A DNA stretch of 64,000 nucleotides from Firmicutes bacterium HGW-Firmicutes-9 (GCA_002841395.1 PGZM01000001.1:362089-426088); one strand, 5' to 3'; positions 1 through 8,389 are shown, counted from the first letter of the stretch. The notes: generated from the letters alone by a model not told the origin. Numbers and translations: made by a program.

Positions 1-1032
1 CATCCATTGGAAGAACACCTCCGCATCGGCAATCGCTGTCTGCGCATCGCCGCGCAGTACCATCTCTTCCAGATGCTTTTCACGCTCGGCCGGATAGCCT
101 GTCTCGTAGTCCGACGCAATCGGCAGATCGTTGAAGTGAGAAACGATGCCTTTGCAGTGCTTCAGTGCTTTCACCGCCTGTGTATAGCTCTCGCAAAGGC
201 GGTTGAGCGGCACGGAAGGCCCGATGCCGAGCTTGCATTCCACGCCGCATCGGTCCTCGACGCGGTGCGCCAGCGCGCGGCCCTGTTCGATCAGCAGCAA
301 GCGCTCATAGTATTCATTTTCCGGCTCTTCTGCGGGTCGAATGACGATGATGCGGGTTGCCATAGCGGGGCCAACGACACAGGGGAAGGATTCTTTGATC
401 AACCCGCGGATCGCGCTGTAACCCTCGCTTGTTTTGATGTTGAGATCGAGCATGTCGCCGTCGACCATGCGCGTGAGCTCCAGCACCATGACGGTCGCAT
501 ACTTAGAGTCGATTCCCAACAGGTCAAACAAACGCGCATAGGCCGCGGGATCGTCACTCTGCATCAACAGTAGATAGACAAAACTGTTTTCCAGCACAGG
601 CAGCATGTTTTCCATGCGCTCGCGCGTTTTCAGCGCGGTGTTGCGCGCCTTTCGCTCGGAATCCACCTTGCCCATCGCACGGCGCAGCACGTCCGCAAAG
701 ACGAGCCGATTGACGGGCTTTGTCAAAAACTCAAACACGGAAAGCCGGATGGCTTCCTTGGCGTATTCAAACTTATCATAGGCGGTCAGCACGATAAACA
801 GAATGCCGGGGGAGGTCGCCTGGATCGCCTGAATCGCCTCCATGCCGTTGATGCCCGGCATGCGGATATCCATCACCGCGATGTCCGGGCGGAACCGCTC
901 GGCGAGCTCGACCGCATCGTAGCCGGTCTTTGCCGTCTCGATGGCGCATTGGCCCGGGAAACTTTTTTCGAGGATGAATGTGAGCGCGTCTAGTTCGATG
1001 CCCTCGTCATCTGCAATGAGAATTTTGTACAT
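1..1032 (-). CDS. YesN-type response regulator, C-terminus cut by window edge
   Basis: Only the first 344 residues are in the window. The reading frame is open from ATG 1032, preceded by GGAG at a 6-base spacing. Residues 1-120 form a receiver domain: acidic pair D8-D9, phospho-acceptor Asp at about residue 55 in AVMDIRMPG, Thr in VLTAYD and Lys in LTKPVN. A long linker follows, as in YesN/AraC-type regulators. The DNA-binding HTH_18 domain would lie to the left of the window and is inferred. The histidine kinase gene ends 40 bases upstream on the same strand and the sugar-binding-type sensor precedes that, so the three are one operon. Its targets are probably carbohydrate uptake genes outside the window. 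Confidence 0.9.
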   Translation of the reverse strand, partial: MYKILIADDEGIELDALTFILEKSFPGQCAIETAKTGYDAVELAERFRPDIAVMDIRMPGINGMEAIQAIQATSPGILFIVLTAYDKFEYAKEAIRLSVFEFLTKPVNRLVFADVLRRAMGKVDSERKARNTALKTRERMENMLPVLENSFVYLLLMQSDDPAAYARLFDLLGIDSKYATVMVLELTRMVDGDMLDLNIKTSEGYSAIRGLIKESFPCVVGPAMATRIIVIRPAEEPENEYYERLLLIEQGRALAHRVEDRCGVECKLGIGPSVPLNRLCESYTQAVKALKHCKGIVSHFNDLPIASDYETGYPAEREKHLEEMVLRGDAQTAIADAEVFFQWM

Positions 1033-1072
1033 GTTTTACTCCATTGAACTGATCGTGTGATTATAAATAATA

Positions 1073-2581
1073 TCAGACGATGTGCATGTCGCCTTTGGGC
1101 AGGATGATGGTGACCGCGGTGCCGCGACCGCGACCGCCGCTCTTGATTTCAAACACGTCGTGAATGCCATAGTAGATTCGCAGACGTTCGATGACGTTTT
1201 TCAGTCCCGTTCCGCGGTGTTGCTGTCCGTCCATCTCGATTGCGACCGGCTGAGCGACAAGAACGGTTTCAATCTCATCCCGCGTCATGCCCTTGCCGTT
1301 GTCGGTGATGGTGACGAGGATGCGATCCTCTTCTTCGCACGCGGTGAGAGTAATGCGCTTCTCCCACTTGACGTCGCGCAGGCCGTGGTTGATCGCGTTT
1401 TCCACGATGGGTTGCAGGATTACGCCCGGCATCATCACGCGTTCAATCGGCCCTTCCACGCGTTTGAGATATTGAATCTCGTTGGAGAAGCGCACGTTGA
1501 TGATGTGCAAATACGTTTCCACCTGGCTAATCTCGTCCGCTAGGCTGCTGGCCTGTCCGGTGTGTTTTACGCTGTATCGGAAGAAGTCCGCGAGGTTTTC
1601 GACAAACAGCGTCGTTTTCTCGGCGCCTTCCATCATTGCAAGCTGCGCGCCTGCGTTGAGCGTGTTATAGAGAAAATGCGGGTTGATCTGGCTTTGCAGG
1701 AAGATCAGCTGGCTCTCTTTAAGGCTACTTTCCATGCGAAGCTGCGTCTCTTTGAGGCGGCTTTCCTCCGCCATGCGGGTTTTGATCTGGTCGACGTGCT
1801 CTCGTAAACTATCCGTCATCTGGTTGAACGCGTCCGCCAGCACGCCGATTTCATCTCTGGATTCGACAGAGATAAAGTCGATGTCAAAGTCGCCTTTACC
1901 AACCTGCTCAACCTGATGCGCAAGTTTCGTCAGCGGTTTTGTGATGGTGCTGGAGAGCAGCATGAGCACGAACATATTTCCGGTGATTGCGACAAGCAGG
2001 ATCACCGTGCTGAAGGTTTGCATATAGCCGAGGGATGCGCGCAATGTATTGTAGCTGTCGGCGTTGGTTTTAAACCGCGCATTGTTGAGTTCGTTGATAT
2101 AGGTATCCAGATAGCCGTAATATTTGCTCGCTTCCCGGTAGATCGAGCGGTATTGTTCGACGTCGCGTCCGCGCTTTGCCGCAACCGCAGAATCGGCGAG
2201 CTGGAGATATTGACCGGAGATGTTGCGTATGTTTTTCTCCATGAGCTTCATTTCACTGTCCGTGGGCTGATCGTTTAGACTCATGATCTGCTCGCTGTAG
2301 CTCTGTTCGCTCAGATAATAATCGTTGAGCGCGGCAGTGCTCTTTGTGTTCAGGTAGCGAAACATGTTTTCCTGCACATCATCCAGCGCAACCATCAGTT
2401 GGTTGAGGCTGACGTTGCTGGCATAGACCTTGTCGATGGTGCCGACGAAGTTGTTGATGCTCAGGTGCATGTAGATGTTGACAAACGCAACCATGAACAT
2501 CGTGAACGCAAACACGAGCACCAGCTTGGTGCGCAGCGGTAAATCGATGAACGTGCGATGCACGCGGGAGAGAACCTTCAT
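1073..2581 (-). CDS. YesM-type sensor histidine kinase
   Basis: Membrane histidine kinase of 502 residues. A first membrane helix (about 18-40), an extracytoplasmic sensor segment to about 188, a second helix (190-212), a HAMP domain (213-265), the His_kinase domain with phospho-acceptor H302 in INPHFLYNTL, and a HATPase_c domain with NAINHGL, DNGKGM and GTGLKN boxes. This order is typical of YesM/LytS-like kinases that pair with YesN regulators. The start codon overlaps the stop of the upstream binding-protein gene (ATGA), which suggests translational coupling. The small sensor segment and the coupled binding protein suggest that ligand is detected by the partner and passed to this kinase; that step is inferred. 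Confidence 0.93.
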   Translation of the reverse strand: MKVLSRVHRTFIDLPLRTKLVLVFAFTMFMVAFVNIYMHLSINNFVGTIDKVYASNVSLNQLMVALDDVQENMFRYLNTKSTAALNDYYLSEQSYSEQIMSLNDQPTDSEMKLMEKNIRNISGQYLQLADSAVAAKRGRDVEQYRSIYREASKYYGYLDTYINELNNARFKTNADSYNTLRASLGYMQTFSTVILLVAITGNMFVLMLLSSTITKPLTKLAHQVEQVGKGDFDIDFISVESRDEIGVLADAFNQMTDSLREHVDQIKTRMAEESRLKETQLRMESSLKESQLIFLQSQINPHFLYNTLNAGAQLAMMEGAEKTTLFVENLADFFRYSVKHTGQASSLADEISQVETYLHIINVRFSNEIQYLKRVEGPIERVMMPGVILQPIVENAINHGLRDVKWEKRITLTACEEEDRILVTITDNGKGMTRDEIETVLVAQPVAIEMDGQQHRGTGLKNVIERLRIYYGIHDVFEIKSGGRGRGTAVTIILPKGDMHIV

Positions 2582-3657
2582 TCGGTGCCTCCCGTCTGTT
2601 CGTGTGCCGCGCGGTAATCCTCCAGATTGGCGGCAGTGACAAGCTGTAAAACGACGGGGGTAAAATCGCTCGTGCGCCCTTGTTCCAGATACTCCATCAA
2701 TGTGGTCACGCAGGAAGCGCCGACGCGGTTTGCGTCCACGGTGACGGTCGCCTGAATGACGCGTTTCTCGATTGCGGAGAGGATTTCGTCCGAGTCATAG
2801 TAGCCGAGAATCTGAATCTGACCAACTTTGTTGTGGTCGACCACCGCCTGATAGGCGCAGATGGTGTTGGTGGCGTTGAGGCAGATCAGCATATTCGGGC
2901 CGTAATCCTTGCCGAGCTGCGGCGGTGTATCCGCGCTGGCAACAGAGCTCGGGCTGGACACGACCATCTCGCGGATGGTTTCCTCCGCGGAAAAAACATT
3001 GTTGTTGTCGATGGTTACGACGTCGAGCGTGACGTTTCTGCCTTCAAGGCTCTCCTTGATGCTTGAATAAACGATGTTTTGCGCGTTTTCGGAGATGTCG
3101 CTGCCAAAGAGCACGACCGCGTGGTATTCACTCGGCATCTGCGCCATCGCAGCGCGAACCTGCGCGCCGTAAAGCTGCCCCAAATCATAGCTGTTGTAGC
3201 CGACGAAGCCCTGCCTGCCGGTGCCCGTTGCATCGGACATCACGGTGATTACGGGGATGCCGTTCTCGATGGCGCGTACGATCAGCTGGCTGATCGCGAC
3301 CGAGCCGTCGGGTTGGAGGATGATGCCGTCGACCTTTTCCGCAATCGCCATCTCCATCAGCGCCGTGAGCGGATATTGTTCCGTCAGAGAGTTGCCGATC
3401 CATTCGACCACGACGTCTGATTTAGCGCCCTCTTCCTTAGCCGCGCGCCACACGCTCTCCCAGAAGGGGTCGGTGTGGGACTCGGTCACCATTGCAATGT
3501 GGTATTGATAATAGCTTGATCCGCCGGTGTCAAGGTTGAAGGTGCGGGTGATCAACACGCGATAAGCAAATACGCTCGCAAGCGTGACGAGAGACATCAC
3601 GATCACGGCGAAAATCGAAAGGTTCGCCTTGGTTACGTTGGAACGTTTGCGCGGCAT
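2578..3657 (-). CDS. Membrane-anchored periplasmic-binding-protein-like sensor (sugar type)
   Basis: About 359 residues. An N-terminal membrane anchor (about 12-34) is followed by a Peripla_BP_4/LacI-type ligand-binding fold (blocks such as DGIILQPDGSVA, GIPVITVMSDA, GFVGYNSYDLG and ILGYYDSDE). The frame is open further upstream, but the AGGGAG site at a normal distance fixes ATG 3657. It has no lipobox and keeps its hydrophobic anchor, and no ABC permease or ATPase lies beside it, so it is probably a sensory subunit and not a transport protein. It overlaps the kinase gene by 4 bases. The arrangement matches the XylFII-LytS-YesN three-component xylose sensor of Clostridium beijerinckii. The ligand is unknown and a sugar is the best guess. 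Confidence 0.85.
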   Translation of the reverse strand: MPRKRSNVTKANLSIFAVIVMSLVTLASVFAYRVLITRTFNLDTGGSSYYQYHIAMVTESHTDPFWESVWRAAKEEGAKSDVVVEWIGNSLTEQYPLTALMEMAIAEKVDGIILQPDGSVAISQLIVRAIENGIPVITVMSDATGTGRQGFVGYNSYDLGQLYGAQVRAAMAQMPSEYHAVVLFGSDISENAQNIVYSSIKESLEGRNVTLDVVTIDNNNVFSAEETIREMVVSSPSSVASADTPPQLGKDYGPNMLICLNATNTICAYQAVVDHNKVGQIQILGYYDSDEILSAIEKRVIQATVTVDANRVGASCVTTLMEYLEQGRTSDFTPVVLQLVTAANLEDYRAAHEQTGGTE

Positions 3658-3790
3658 AGGGCAGCTCCCTAATTTCTGCTTGTATTTAGGGTGAAACACG
3701 AAATATCGTTACGGTAAGACATGGTTTTTTGAAGTTAGAGCCATGATAACACAAATGTGCAAAGATTTCCATCATGCTGCTCGCGTGGAC

Positions 3791-3826
3791 AAAACAGAAC
3801 AAAGCACCCGCACATACGGGCGCTTT
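3791..3826 (-). terminator. Rho-independent terminator after the lipoprotein gene
   Basis: A 10-base inverted repeat (AAAGCACCCG at 3801-3810 and CGGGCGCTTT at 3817-3826, one G-T pair) is followed on the minus strand by a broken T-run. It lies about 30 bases past the stop of the lipoprotein gene. Confidence 0.75.
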
Positions 3827-3855
3827 GTTTTTGATTTGACTGTCAGCGCGGTGGA

Positions 3856-5220
3856 TTATTCCATGTTCAGCTCTTCGCCGGTATCGAGATTGACGCAGTG
3901 CCAACGCATCCCTTCGTCCTGCTCGGTGTAAAACAAAAATCCTTCACCGACGCACAGCGGATCGGTATGCGCCTCCCAACTGCGGATGACTTCGCCGCTG
4001 GCAAGATCGACAATCGCGATCTCTCTGCTGACGGTGTTGCCTTCAAAATCGGAGTACACGCCGTATGCGACGATGAGCTTATCTTCGTAAACATTCAGCG
4101 CGGTGATGAAGTCGTTTGCACGGAAGACCTGTATTGCGTTGTTGCCGTCCAGATCTGTTCGAACAATCACCCACGGGTCTTTTTCATCGCGCGTATAGAT
4201 GAACTCGCTTGTGATGCAGTACCCGGAGGATGGGATTTCGTCCCGGACGCGCGTTTGCGCGCCGCCCGATATTGGGATGCGAACGATACCGCCGTCTTCC
4301 ATGCTCTTTTTGATCACATATCCGTATTCGCCGTCGCAAAAGTTCAGAGTGATGGTAAAGTCGGTGAGCGGCGTTTGCTCCGAACCATCCATGCGGAACC
4401 GATAGTACGAGCCGTTTTCGCCATAGCCGTCACTATAAACCCAATCGCCGTACACGCTGATGGAGGAACAGGCGAATTTAGAGAGCTGCTGCACGTCGCT
4501 TCCATCCGTTCGCATACGATAGGGGGTATCGTTGTCGTCGGGGTTGATAAAATAGATCCAGTCGCCAGCGACATTCAGGCAGTAACCGTGTACACCCTCA
4601 AACTTCATTCGTCTGCTACCATCGGTGCGCATCTTGTAAAGCGAAGCATAATCTCCCGTAAAGCGCGAATAATAAATCCATCCGTCCTGCGTTGCGACTA
4701 ACCCGCCGCGCCAGTACGCCGCGCGAATCGTATTGGTGATGTTTCCGGCCGAGTTGCCAAGCACGTTGACACGGCTGGGATCGCTGTAGTCAGGCTGGAA
4801 GGGCAGTTCGACCGCGCCTTCCAGCTGATTTTCCGCGAGCCAGTTCGCGATCGTCTTTACGCCTTCCGGTGCGTTTAGGATGCCCTCCGCCAGAATTCGC
4901 TTCATCTCCTGCTCATTTTGTTCATTGAGAACAAGCAGCGCTCCCGCTGCTGCAAGATAAGCATCCGTGTTCGTCGGGTCGATTTGCGTCAACTTGATCG
5001 CAGCTTCATAGACGCGCTCGAAGTCGCCTTCCTCTTTATATTGGCGGATTTGGGTTTCAAGCGTTTCCGGTGTATCGGCCAACTCAATGTCGGATTGCGG
5101 GGTGACGGTCGGCGTTGCTGTTGGTGTTGCAAGCGGGGTGTCGGAGGTCGCAGCGGGAGTGCAAGAAAGACAGCTTGCGAGCAAAAGAACGACAAGTAGG
5201 CAGGGGATTGCCTTTTTCAT
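3856..5220 (-). CDS. Lipoprotein with TPR-like segment and DUF5050-type propeller repeats
   Basis: A 454-residue exported lipoprotein. The signal peptide ends in a lipobox with Cys at about residue 20 (LLASCLSC). A Thr/Pro-rich linker follows, then a TPR-like helical stretch (about 50-130; FERVYEAAIKLTQIDPTNTDAYLAA). The remaining 300 residues are repeated beta-sheet units of the type GDWIYF...YRMRTDGS, as in DUF5050 proteins thought to form a beta-propeller. The function is unknown; it may display or bind carbohydrate or peptide at the cell surface. It has its own promoter and terminator, so it is a single-gene unit although it lies just upstream of the sensor operon on the same strand. Confidence 0.85.
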   Translation of the reverse strand: MKKAIPCLLVVLLLASCLSCTPAATSDTPLATPTATPTVTPQSDIELADTPETLETQIRQYKEEGDFERVYEAAIKLTQIDPTNTDAYLAAAGALLVLNEQNEQEMKRILAEGILNAPEGVKTIANWLAENQLEGAVELPFQPDYSDPSRVNVLGNSAGNITNTIRAAYWRGGLVATQDGWIYYSRFTGDYASLYKMRTDGSRRMKFEGVHGYCLNVAGDWIYFINPDDNDTPYRMRTDGSDVQQLSKFACSSISVYGDWVYSDGYGENGSYYRFRMDGSEQTPLTDFTITLNFCDGEYGYVIKKSMEDGGIVRIPISGGAQTRVRDEIPSSGYCITSEFIYTRDEKDPWVIVRTDLDGNNAIQVFRANDFITALNVYEDKLIVAYGVYSDFEGNTVSREIAIVDLASGEVIRSWEAHTDPLCVGEGFLFYTEQDEGMRWHCVNLDTGEELNME

Positions 5221-5319
5221 TTTAGAACCTCCTTTTCGATATGCGGTTGTTGAAGCTAGAAAGAGCCAGTCAAGATAAGAGAGGTTATTCAGATTGAAAA
5301 CAAAAAAATCGACATCTTT

Positions 5320-5347
5320 AGTATATAACGACCAATTGGCTTGTCAA
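5320..5347 (-). promoter_or_regulatory. Sigma-A promoter of the lipoprotein gene
   Basis: Minus-strand TTGACA (5342-5347), 16-base spacer, TATACT (5320-5325), about 100 bases upstream of the lipoprotein start. Confidence 0.7.
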
Positions 5348-5481
5348 TACTTGAATCAATGGTGATCCGTGTACCCGTTGAAACCAGATTATGAGCAACA
5401 AAATTCGGATAAATCAGGAAAATCACGATATTTTACTGTTGGAGCAGTTCGAATTATGGTATTCTCTTAGAAACAAAAGTA

Positions 5482-5507
5482 GCTGTATCTCTCTGACATG
5501 ATACAGC
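5482..5507. promoter_or_regulatory. Perfect inverted repeat just upstream of the 5521 start
   Basis: GCTGTATC (5482-5489) and GATACAGC (5500-5507) form a perfect 8-base inverted repeat with a 10-base spacer. It ends a few bases before the ribosome site of the flavin-binding gene. It may be an operator or a leader hairpin that affects translation; there is no T-run. Confidence 0.4.
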
Positions 5508-5520
5508 CAATGGAGTACAC

Positions 5521-6000
5521 ATGAGAAAAGCAGGTCGTGAAATTAGAAACTTTGATGAGATCGTAGATGTGATATCTCGATGCGATACCATCCGCCTTGG
5601 CATCAGCGACAAAAACGCGCCGTATATTGTGCCGCTATCGTTCGGTTTTGAAGTGCTGGATGGCAAGCTCGCGATCTATTTCCACGGCGCGAAAGAGGGA
5701 AGAAAAGCGGAGTTGCTTCGCTCGCTCCCGCGCGTCTGCATCGAAGCGGATCTCTGCCACGGTTTTCCATCAAACGGCAAAGGCGGCTATACCTGCGATT
5801 ACGAAAGCGTGATTGGTTACGGTGTCGTCGAGCTGTTGGAGGGTGAAGATGCGATAAAGGGCGTGCGGTTGCTCAATGAGCATTGCGGCATCACGGCGGA
5901 AGCGTGCCCACCGGAGGCGATGGCGGTCACCGCTGTCAACCGCGTGGTGCTGGACGAACTCTCCGGCAAGCACAGAAACCTCGGCGACCCGAACGCATAA
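5521..6000 (+). CDS. Pyridoxamine 5'-phosphate oxidase-like (NimA-like) flavin-binding protein
   Basis: A 159-residue protein of the pyridoxamine-phosphate-oxidase-like split-barrel family, in the group annotated as NimA-like. Visible features are the N-terminal helix REIRNFDEIVDVISRCDTIRLGI, a strand PYIVPLSFGFE, and IYFHGAKEGRKAELL, where this group contacts FMN or a similar cofactor. A late CxHG-like piece is present (EADLCHGF). Members reduce or bind flavin or F420-type cofactors, and some are linked to nitroimidazole resistance; the substrate here is unknown. The ribosome site TGGAG sits 7 bases before the ATG. The protease-like gene follows 44 bases later on the same strand and may be cotranscribed. 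Confidence 0.85.
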   Translation: MRKAGREIRNFDEIVDVISRCDTIRLGISDKNAPYIVPLSFGFEVLDGKLAIYFHGAKEGRKAELLRSLPRVCIEADLCHGFPSNGKGGYTCDYESVIGYGVVELLEGEDAIKGVRLLNEHCGITAEACPPEAMAVTAVNRVVLDELSGKHRNLGDPNA

Positions 6001-6044
6001 CTTCTTACGATTTACGTATATATTAGGAAAGGCGGAACCCACTT

Positions 6045-6764
6045 GTGCTGATGCAGCTGCCGTCCATCGTGGTTGTGGTCATCTATCTGCTCGCGGCGCT
6101 GCTGCCCGCGCTGTTTTTGATGCGCTATATCTATCGCAAAGACACCATCGAAAAAGAGCCGAAGGGAATGCTGGTCGGTCTTGTGTTCCTCGGCGTTGCG
6201 GCGGCGGTCGTCGCGGTTATTTTAGAGACGCTGGGGATCAATCTGCTTTCACTTTATCTGGAGGAAGGATCGCCCGCGCATACGATCGTGATGGCGTTTC
6301 TCGTCGTCGCCGTGGTGGAAGAGGGCGCGAAGTTCGTCTTTCTGCTCTGGCGTACGTGGCGCGACCCGAACTTCAATTTTCGCTTTGACGGTATCGTCTA
6401 CGCGGTGTTCGTCTCGCTTGGATTTGCGGCGTTTGAAAACATCAGCTATGTGATGGGTTACGGCCTGGTGACCGCGGTTGCGCGTGCGCTGCTCGCGATT
6501 CCCGCGCATATGGGCTTCGCGGTGTTCATGGGCTACTTTTACGCGCGGGCAAAGCGCTGCCATGACGAGGGCAATGTCGCCGGCAAGCGCCGAAATCTCT
6601 GGGCGGGATTTCTCGTTGCGGTGCTACTGCACGGGTTCTATGACGCCTGCGCACTGATGGGCACACTGCTCTCGCTGCTGTTGTTCCTCGCGTTCGTGAT
6701 TGCGATGTATATCATCGTCATCCGCCTTGTGAAGAAGGAGTCCAAAACAGACACGCCAGTGTAA
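6045..6764 (+). CDS. PrsW-family intramembrane metalloprotease
   Basis: A 239-residue polytopic membrane protein with about seven hydrophobic segments. The PrsW/CPBP-like motifs are in order: EEGAK (about residue 91, the Glu-Glu pair), FDGIVYAVFVSLGFAAFENISYV, the His in AIPAHMGFAVFMGY and the His in LLHGFYDACA. These Glu and His residues are the expected metal ligands. PrsW cleaves the RsiW anti-sigma factor in Bacillus subtilis; no anti-sigma gene lies here, so the substrate is unknown. The start is GTG 6045, preceded by AGGCGG at an 8-base spacing. A terminator follows at once. Confidence 0.88.
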   Translation: MLMQLPSIVVVVIYLLAALLPALFLMRYIYRKDTIEKEPKGMLVGLVFLGVAAAVVAVILETLGINLLSLYLEEGSPAHTIVMAFLVVAVVEEGAKFVFLLWRTWRDPNFNFRFDGIVYAVFVSLGFAAFENISYVMGYGLVTAVARALLAIPAHMGFAVFMGYFYARAKRCHDEGNVAGKRRNLWAGFLVAVLLHGFYDACALMGTLLSLLLFLAFVIAMYIIVIRLVKKESKTDTPV

Positions 6765-6781
6765 GTAAATATGGTATATAT

Positions 6782-6808
6782 TCCGCCGCTTTCCTGCGGC
6801 GGATTTTT
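6782..6808 (+). terminator. Rho-independent terminator after the PrsW-like gene
   Basis: TCCGCCGC (6782-6789), 6-base loop, GCGGCGGA (6796-6803), then TTTTT. The next gene starts only about 12 bases after the T-run, so that gene needs read-through or another promoter. Confidence 0.85.
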
Positions 6809-6819
6809 ATGAGGTAGTT

Positions 6820-7476
6820 ATGAAGACAGAAATGGGAGAGTCGCTAGTTTATTCGTGGTTGCGACACATCGAACGCTGCCAGCTCACGCAAACCAATTGG
6901 AAGACATCTCCGAGTTGGAAGCTCGACAACGAAGCGGCAATTCAAGAGTTAATGACATTCTCTGAGAGTGAGTTCTTGAGCGTCTATGGCAGGAACGTAT
7001 TCAAAGGAACCACTCTGATGACCCAGCTGTTGCGGCAAGGCGAAATAGACGCTCTTGGAACGCGATTTGGTACGGACGGAACCAATCAAGTAATTGCAGT
7101 GGATGTGGCTTTCCACGCAGGCGGTCTGCTTTATGGGCGCACGAAAGAAGATACGGCACTCGCGGTAGCAAGAAAGTGTTTGCGTGCGACGATGTGCCTT
7201 GCAGGATATTTTCCTCACGCAACAAGCGGAGAGATAATATTTGCGTCGCCTAAAGTGACTCCCGCGACACTGGAAGGGATGATCCCCGCGGTAGAAAAAG
7301 CGAATCTCTTAATATCACAATTCTTTCCGCATCTTCAAGCTCGATTGATTGTGAATGGTGCGTTTCGCGACGAGATACTACTGCCGGTTCTTGAGATTGG
7401 AGATACCGTTGCGGACACATCAGAGCTCTTTTTGCGTTCGTATCAGATGCTCGATTTGTTTGGATTGATAAAGTAA
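6820..7476 (+). CDS. Unrecognised 218-residue soluble protein (possible PD-(D/E)xK-like fold)
   Basis: I do not recognise a named family with confidence. The protein is soluble, with no signal peptide or membrane segment. The centre carries EIDALGTRFG, then VIAVDVAFHAGGLLYG and RKCLRATMCLAGYF, then EIIFASPKVTPA. The spacing of acidic residues before and inside a hydrophobic strand, followed by an Arg/Lys-rich helix, is like PD-(D/E)xK nuclease-type folds, but the usual ExK is replaced by DVAFH, so this is a weak inference. GAGG precedes the ATG at a good distance. The ribosome site lies just after the terminator of the preceding gene. A hairpin terminator follows. Confidence 0.75.
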   Translation: MKTEMGESLVYSWLRHIERCQLTQTNWKTSPSWKLDNEAAIQELMTFSESEFLSVYGRNVFKGTTLMTQLLRQGEIDALGTRFGTDGTNQVIAVDVAFHAGGLLYGRTKEDTALAVARKCLRATMCLAGYFPHATSGEIIFASPKVTPATLEGMIPAVEKANLLISQFFPHLQARLIVNGAFRDEILLPVLEIGDTVADTSELFLRSYQMLDLFGLIK

Positions 7477-7490
7477 AAGCTAATGAGATG

Positions 7491-7514
7491 AGCCTGTGAA
7501 AGCAGGCTTTTTTG
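7491..7514 (+). terminator. Rho-independent terminator after the 218-residue gene
   Basis: AGCCTG (7491-7496), 6-base loop, CAGGCT (7503-7508), then a run of Ts. Confidence 0.8.
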
Positions 7515-7563
7515 TTTGTAAAAACGGACTTATCCTCCCAAAACAAAATTGCGCACAACACAA

Positions 7564-7590
7564 TCAGCACTCTCGCACTTAGAGTGCTAA
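7564..7590. promoter_or_regulatory. CIRCE operator (HrcA binding site)
   Basis: TCAGCACTC (7564-7572), nine bases, GAGTGCTAA (7582-7590). The CIRCE consensus is TTAGCACTC-N9-GAGTGCTAA, so only one base differs. CIRCE is the binding site of the heat-shock repressor HrcA. It lies 150 bases upstream of the small heat-shock gene. A possible -10 (TATGAT at 7641-7646) and a leader hairpin (AACCCAG/CTGGGTT, 7683-7699) lie between. A T-rich stretch precedes the -10 but no good -35 is seen. Confidence 0.9.
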
Positions 7591-7742
7591 ATTTCACAAT
7601 TCCATTACAAGCTGTCTGTTTTTTTGTAAAAATTCTTTTGTATGATACAGGTGTTCCGATAAGGAACCACTATTAATCGCACAACCCAGCGCCTGGGTTA
7701 CGGCGCAAACAACATTTATTTTTCCAAAGGAGGAAGATGGAT

Positions 7743-8177
7743 ATGTTCGAATTAGTACCTTACAGCAAAAAGCGCAACCTGACGTTCTACAACCCCTTCG
7801 AAGAGCTTGAAGACATGCAGCGCCGCTTCTTTGGAGAAAGCGCGGTTCGCGACTTCAAAACCGACATCCGTGACAACGGCGAGAACTATTTGCTCGAAGC
7901 CGAGCTGCCCGGATTTAAGAAGGAAGACATCAGCGTCAATCTCGAAGGCGACACACTAACCATCCGCGCGGAGCGCAACGACAGCACCGAGGAAAAGGAC
8001 AGCAAAGGCAACTATATCAAGCGCGAGCGCGTCTATGGCAGCTTCTCCCGCAGCTTTGATATGACCGGCATCCGAACCGAGGACATCGCAGCGGCATATG
8101 AGGACGGCATCCTGAAACTGACACTACCGAAAAAACAGGAAACCCTGCCCGCATCCCGCAAGCTGGAGATCGCCTAA
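7743..8177 (+). CDS. hsp20: Small heat-shock protein Hsp20
   Basis: About 144 residues with a complete alpha-crystallin domain: FKTDIRDNGENYLLEAELPGF, KKEDISVNLEGDTLTIRAER and the closing GILKLTLPKK. It is an ATP-independent holdase that binds unfolding proteins in the cytoplasm. There are two in-frame ATGs; the AAAGGAGG site is 3 bases from the first (7737) and 9 bases from the second (7743), so the second is preferred. The CIRCE element upstream implies repression by HrcA and induction by heat. groESL, dnaK and hrcA are not in the window. A strong terminator follows. Confidence 0.95.
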   Translation: MFELVPYSKKRNLTFYNPFEELEDMQRRFFGESAVRDFKTDIRDNGENYLLEAELPGFKKEDISVNLEGDTLTIRAERNDSTEEKDSKGNYIKRERVYGSFSRSFDMTGIRTEDIAAAYEDGILKLTLPKKQETLPASRKLEIA

Positions 8178-8216
8178 GAAAGCAACAAAACAGGACGCGC
8201 CTCCCGGCAAACAATC

Positions 8217-8246
8217 GAGCCGCCAGAAATGGCGGCTCTGATTTTT
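8217..8246 (+). terminator. Rho-independent terminator after hsp20
   Basis: GAGCCGCC (8217-8224), 6-base loop, GGCGGCTC (8231-8238), then TGATTTTT. Confidence 0.85.
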
Positions 8247-8316
8247 GTTCGGGAGATGCTGTTTTACCAAGAATATCAATCAAAAAGCGTGCAATCAAAG
8301 CGAAAAATAATATATT

Positions 8317-8331
8317 TGAGAATTATTCTTG
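8317..8331. promoter_or_regulatory. Fur/PerR-like 7-1-7 box overlapping the gpx -35
   Basis: TGAGAAT-T-ATTCTTG has the 7-1-7 layout of Fur-family boxes; the left half matches a Fur half-site (TGATAAT) in six of seven bases, the right half is poorer. It overlaps the -35 of the peroxidase promoter, where a PerR-type repressor would act. This is only a candidate. Confidence 0.35.
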
Positions 8332-8357
8332 ACAAGATCATATAAATTGAATAAAAT
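8329..8357 (+). promoter_or_regulatory. Sigma-A promoter of the gpx-ohrR unit
   Basis: TTGACA (8329-8334), 17-base spacer, TAAAAT (8352-8357), about 30 bases before the peroxidase start. Confidence 0.8.
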
Positions 8358-8389
8358 CAAATTGTAATAAACGAAAGGAGTTTACGTAC

